From assembly GCA_046297095.1 (NCBI GenBank), contig JBKCNS010000063.1, forward strand, positions 1 through 64,000: a stretch of DNA of 64,000 nucleotides, read 5' to 3'. A program made the translations under genes and the position numbers. Numbering within the stretch: the stretch's first letter is position 1; each line of letters starts with the position of its first letter. This DNA comes from JBBATK01 sp046297095 (GTDB lineage: Bacteria > Bacteroidota > Ignavibacteria > Kapaibacteriales > NICIL-2). Below the pieces are notes generated by a model, which did no database searches, had not been told where the DNA came from, and saw only the letters and a program-made list of their open reading frames with translations. Below, piece after piece: positions 61,363 to 64,000 of this stretch.

Positions 61363-62011
61363 AATCATCACCTTGTTGATCGTGTTCTTTGCCGGGGGTA
61401 TCAGCCGGTAGAGCCTTCCACGCGTCCGTAGCGCGTTTTACCGCTCCAATCACATGATCCCTTCCCATTTTTTCAATAGTTGAAAAAAGAATAATGCCTC
61501 GGCAGTGCGCGCACTCGGAAACCAGATGTTCCATTTGTTGCAGTCGCTCGGCCCGGTGCGATTCTTTAATCTTATCTACCTTTGTCAGCACTATCACATA
61601 GGGGCGCCGGTTGTGTTCCAGCAGCTCAATGCACTGCAGATCAATCGGTTGCGGATCGTGCCTGGAGTCCACCAGAACACAAACCAATGCCAACTGCTCA
61701 CGGTGCAACAAATAGTCCCACACCAGTGCGCTCCATTTCTCGCGCTCCTCTCGAGAAACTTTAGCATACCCGAATCCGGGAACGTCTACAAACATCCATT
61801 TCGATTCCACCGGAAAAAAGTTGATCTGCTGAGTCTTACCCGGTGTTGAGCTTACCTTTGCCATCGTGCGATCGCGCACAACGAAATTAAGCAACGAAGA
61901 CTTCCCTACGTTGGACCTGCCCACGAACGCTACTTCCGGAAACGGAGACACCGGAAAATCTGCCGTTGCCGCAGCACCCTTCAAAAATCCGGCCCGTAGT
62001 GTTTGCTTCAT
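61349..62011 (-). CDS. engB: Ribosome biogenesis GTPase EngB/YsxC
   Basis: 220 residues from the ATG at 62011; a GTG at 62050 would add 13 residues not seen in the family. GTPase motifs: G1 GRSNVGKSSLLN (about residues 32-43), G2/G3 TPGKTQQINFF and DVPGFGYAKVS, G4 LTKVDK. EngB assists 50S subunit assembly. A short hairpin (GGTTGC/GCAACC) lies just before the ATG. The gene comes after the rplQ terminator and begins the group engB-purE-wzz-ligase, though no exact promoter element is seen. Confidence 0.95.
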   Translation of the reverse strand: MKQTLRAGFLKGAAATADFPVSPFPEVAFVGRSNVGKSSLLNFVVRDRTMAKVSSTPGKTQQINFFPVESKWMFVDVPGFGYAKVSREEREKWSALVWDYLLHREQLALVCVLVDSRHDPQPIDLQCIELLEHNRRPYVIVLTKVDKIKESHRAERLQQMEHLVSECAHCRGIILFSTIEKMGRDHVIGAVKRATDAWKALPADTPGKEHDQQGDDYDRS

Positions 62012-62060
62012 TTCGAGGTTCCGTGTACATGGTTGCGTGAAGCAACCCACCTGCTATGCC

Positions 62061-62099
62061 GTAAAAAGAAAAACACCGAAGCGTTTCTGCTTCGGTGTC
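62061..62099 (-). terminator. Intrinsic terminator of the rpoA-rplQ transcript
   Basis: On the minus strand an 11-base stem (ACACCGAAGC with GCTTCGGTGT, 62073-62098) with a 6-base loop is followed by TTTTCTTTTTAC. It lies 22 bases after the rplQ stop and separates the ribosomal operon from engB. Confidence 0.93.
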
Positions 62100-62120
62100 T
62101 TGAATTCGTCATTGATTTTA

Positions 62121-62828
62121 TCACTCAGTCGCGGTACTCGCTTCGCCGGATGCTGTTGAATCAGCGCCGGCATCGCCACCGCCTTCAACTTCCGTTGCTG
62201 TCGGTGTGTCCGAGGTGGTTGAATCTTCGAACGCCGGTGTTTGCTCCTCAGAAGCAGGTGCTTCAGCAGCTTCTTCCGAAACCACTTCGGTAGCGGCACT
62301 TGCTGCGGCTACGGTTGCCGTCTCTGCAGCTACATCAGCCTTTGCTGCTGACTTGGGAGCTGCTTTACGTGTAGCCGGCTTGCGCTTTTTATCGTTCAAA
62401 GAAACTACACCGTCTTGCTTTGCAGACCAATCAACAAGTTGAATTATTGCCTCTTCAGCACCATCGCCACGACGCTGACCAAGCTTGATAACGCGAGTGT
62501 ATCCACCTTGGCGCTCGAGAACAGCCGGTGCGATTTCATCGAACAAAGCTTGAAGAGCCTTTTTGTCCTTGATTACTTTTCCTACTTCGCGACGAGCATG
62601 TACGTCTACATGGCCATTGGCAAACTCACCGTTGCGCTCTCGAACAAAGGCAATCTTTGCTCGGGTGATCAACTTCTCGATATAGGGGCGAAGTTCTTTT
62701 GCTTTTGCCAAGGTTGTGGTAATACTTTTCGAGTCACTGATGATAAGCGATGTAGCCATATTGCTCATCAACGCTCGGCGGTGACTCCATGTGCGACCCA
62801 ACTTACGGCCTGATACTAAGTGTCTCAT
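62121..62828 (-). CDS. rplQ: 50S ribosomal protein L17 with long acidic Ala-rich C-terminus
   Basis: 235 residues. The first ~140 are normal L17 (MRHLVSGRKLGRTWSHRRALMSNMATSLI, TTLAKAKELRPYIEKLITRAK, GGYTRVIKLGQRRGDGAEEAIIQLV). A Lys/Ala segment (KKRKPATRKAAPKSAAKAD) and about 75 residues rich in Ala, Glu, Thr and Ser follow. Bacterial L17 is usually 110-170 residues, so this is an unusually long tail and would extend from the ribosome near the exit region. It is 47 bases downstream of rpoA, the usual order, and closed by a terminator. Confidence 0.95.
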   Translation of the reverse strand: MRHLVSGRKLGRTWSHRRALMSNMATSLIISDSKSITTTLAKAKELRPYIEKLITRAKIAFVRERNGEFANGHVDVHARREVGKVIKDKKALQALFDEIAPAVLERQGGYTRVIKLGQRRGDGAEEAIIQLVDWSAKQDGVVSLNDKKRKPATRKAAPKSAAKADVAAETATVAAASAATEVVSEEAAEAPASEEQTPAFEDSTTSDTPTATEVEGGGDAGADSTASGEASTATE

Positions 62829-62875
62829 AATCTCGTTCGACGTTATTCGTAATCAAATCTTAAATGAAGCTACTA

Positions 62876-63898
62876 TTATGCTTCGGTGCTCTTCGGTGAA
62901 TCCTTCAAGTAGCGGTCTACGTTCATTCCGAACACAAGACCCATGCCCTTTACGGTTTCTGTAAGCTCTGAAAGAGACTTACGACCGAAGTTGCGGAACT
63001 TCAGCAAATCTGTTTCTTGAAGCATCACCAATTCCGAAACGGTCTTGATGTTTGCGGCCTTCAAGCAATTGTGTGCGCGAACTGAAAGCTCCAGGTCGTC
63101 CACTTGTGTTTCCAGCAGACGGCGAACCTTTTGGAATTCCGCAGACTTGCTTTCCTCTTCAACAGGATCGGCACTTGTCTTTGCAACGCTGTCGGATTTC
63201 TGACTGAAGTCGAATCCTACAAACAGGTTCACGTGATCAAGCAAAATCTTTGAAGCTTGTTGCACTGCATCCAATGCCGCAATGCTGCCGTCGGTCGTTA
63301 CATCAAGGATAAGCTTTTCATAGTCAGTCTTCTGACCAACACGGAAGGGCTCTACATTGTAAATAACGTTCTTTATCGGCGTGTAAATCGCATCGATAGG
63401 AATCATACCCACGGGGAACTCGGTTGTTACCTGCTCTTCAGCCGGTACATAGCCTTTGCCCTTTGCAATACGAAGTTCAACGTCGAACTCCGCATCGTTG
63501 GCAAGTGTGGCAATGTGATGTGTAGGCTCAAGCACAGTAATACCTGTAGAAGCGTCCTGAATGCTCTGAGCAACCCATGTGCCGGGACCCTTCACTTTGA
63601 AGCTTACTCGTACAGGCTTTGAATCGTCAAGCTTGACGCGAACTTCTTTAAGGTTCAGGATAATTTCACTCATATCCTCAACCACACCCGGAATGGTTTG
63701 AAACTCATGCACAACACCGCTGATTTTTATGCCTACGATGGCAGCTCCATGAATGGAGGAGAGAATCACACGACGAAGTGCGTTACCCACTGTTACGCCA
63801 TAGCCTTCCTCGAGCGGCTGTAAGGCGAATTTTCCGTGATACAATGATCCGGTATCATCCGACATTACACGCTCTGGCATTTGCATCGCTGTATTCAT
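62876..63898 (-). CDS. rpoA: DNA-directed RNA polymerase subunit alpha
   Basis: 340 residues. The N-terminal dimerisation domain has GNALRRVILSSIHGAAIVGIKISG and FKVKGPGTWVAQ. The C-terminal domain (about 265-330, LELSVRAHNCLKAANIKTVSELV, LKFRNFGRKSLSEL) binds UP elements and activators. The linker between domains is about 35 residues and charged. rpsD, rpsK and rpsM usually precede it; only 102 bases upstream are visible and no preceding gene can be identified in them. rplQ follows. Confidence 0.97.
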   Translation of the reverse strand: MNTAMQMPERVMSDDTGSLYHGKFALQPLEEGYGVTVGNALRRVILSSIHGAAIVGIKISGVVHEFQTIPGVVEDMSEIILNLKEVRVKLDDSKPVRVSFKVKGPGTWVAQSIQDASTGITVLEPTHHIATLANDAEFDVELRIAKGKGYVPAEEQVTTEFPVGMIPIDAIYTPIKNVIYNVEPFRVGQKTDYEKLILDVTTDGSIAALDAVQQASKILLDHVNLFVGFDFSQKSDSVAKTSADPVEEESKSAEFQKVRRLLETQVDDLELSVRAHNCLKAANIKTVSELVMLQETDLLKFRNFGRKSLSELTETVKGMGLVFGMNVDRYLKDSPKSTEA

Positions 63899-64000
63899 AC
63901 GCTCTCTTTCTCTACAATGATTATTATTCTCGAATTGGGAAACGACATCTGATGCACTGATGCTATGTCATGTGCAACCTGCTTACTCTGCTTTGTATGG

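Noticed and set aside
1..64000. tRNA and rRNA genes
   Set aside because: I saw no cloverleaf-like sequence or rRNA segment on either strand by eye; a covariance-model search would be needed to rule out tRNAs fully.

Overview
This 64 kb window is a chromosomal segment of a Gram-negative bacterium of the Bacteroidota/FCB group, probably from a deep branch near Ignavibacteria/Kapabacteria (the placement within the group is inference). Three proteins end in type IX secretion (T9SS) type A sorting domains. There is also a PorW/SprE-like TPR lipoprotein, a DUF5723-type outer-membrane protein, and a single-chain E1 alpha/beta 2-oxoacid dehydrogenase. Eight genes have an exact TAnnTTTG, the Bacteroidota-type -7 promoter hexamer, at a sensible distance upstream. 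Coding density is high and most genes are housekeeping or envelope genes. I see no tRNA or rRNA gene, CRISPR array, insertion sequence or prophage.

Layout. 1-3.9 kb: tail of a T9SS cargo gene (+), then a minus-strand group xerC-like recombinase / Gfo-Idh-MocA oxidoreductase / DUF5723 outer-membrane protein. 4.2-13.4 kb (+): an aldehyde dehydrogenase of the 2-aminomuconate-semialdehyde type and a RidA-fold 2-aminomuconate-deaminase-like protein flank a T9SS beta-propeller protein. They are followed by a 1650-residue glycine-rich/choice-of-anchor T9SS protein. 13.4-20 kb: fused E1 and PAP2 phosphatase (-), a FliO-like protein, then mreB-mreC-mreD (+). 20-26 kb: secreted transglutaminase-like protein (-), smc and a hot-dog thioesterase (+), Rieske protein (-). 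26.4-30.9 kb: asnS (-), a TauE/SafE-type permease and a DEAD-box helicase (+).

31-40.4 kb (+) is a polysaccharide locus: wecB-type epimerase, Wza/SLBB export protein, priming glycosylphosphotransferase, Dpm1-like transferase, a GT2 fused to a degenerate priming-transferase module, and a GT4. accA sits inside it with overlapping or near-abutting ends. 40.5-45 kb (+): an RsuA-family protein that has lost the catalytic Asp, a Nudix hydrolase, ribosomal protein S1 and a FlgD-Ig-like secreted protein. 45-51 kb (-): a MacAB-TolC-like efflux operon with a separate ATPase and two permeases. 51.3-55.8 kb (+): hprK, PorW-like lipoprotein, orphan histidine kinase. 55.8-62 kb (-): engB-purE-wzz-O-antigen ligase-glycosyltransferase-HicB-like-TPR, a probable long operon. 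62-64 kb (-): rpoA-rplQ, closed by a clear intrinsic terminator.

Two genome-wide habits stand out. First, short intergenic gaps repeatedly carry imperfect tandem duplications of 11-22 bp, each with a different sequence (eight loci). Second, the TAnnTTTG elements have no recognisable -33 TTG partner. The best candidates for undescribed biology are the GT2/degenerate-phosphotransferase fusion, the catalytically dead RsuA-like protein with its Arg/Asp/Tyr-rich tail, and the intergenic micro-duplications.
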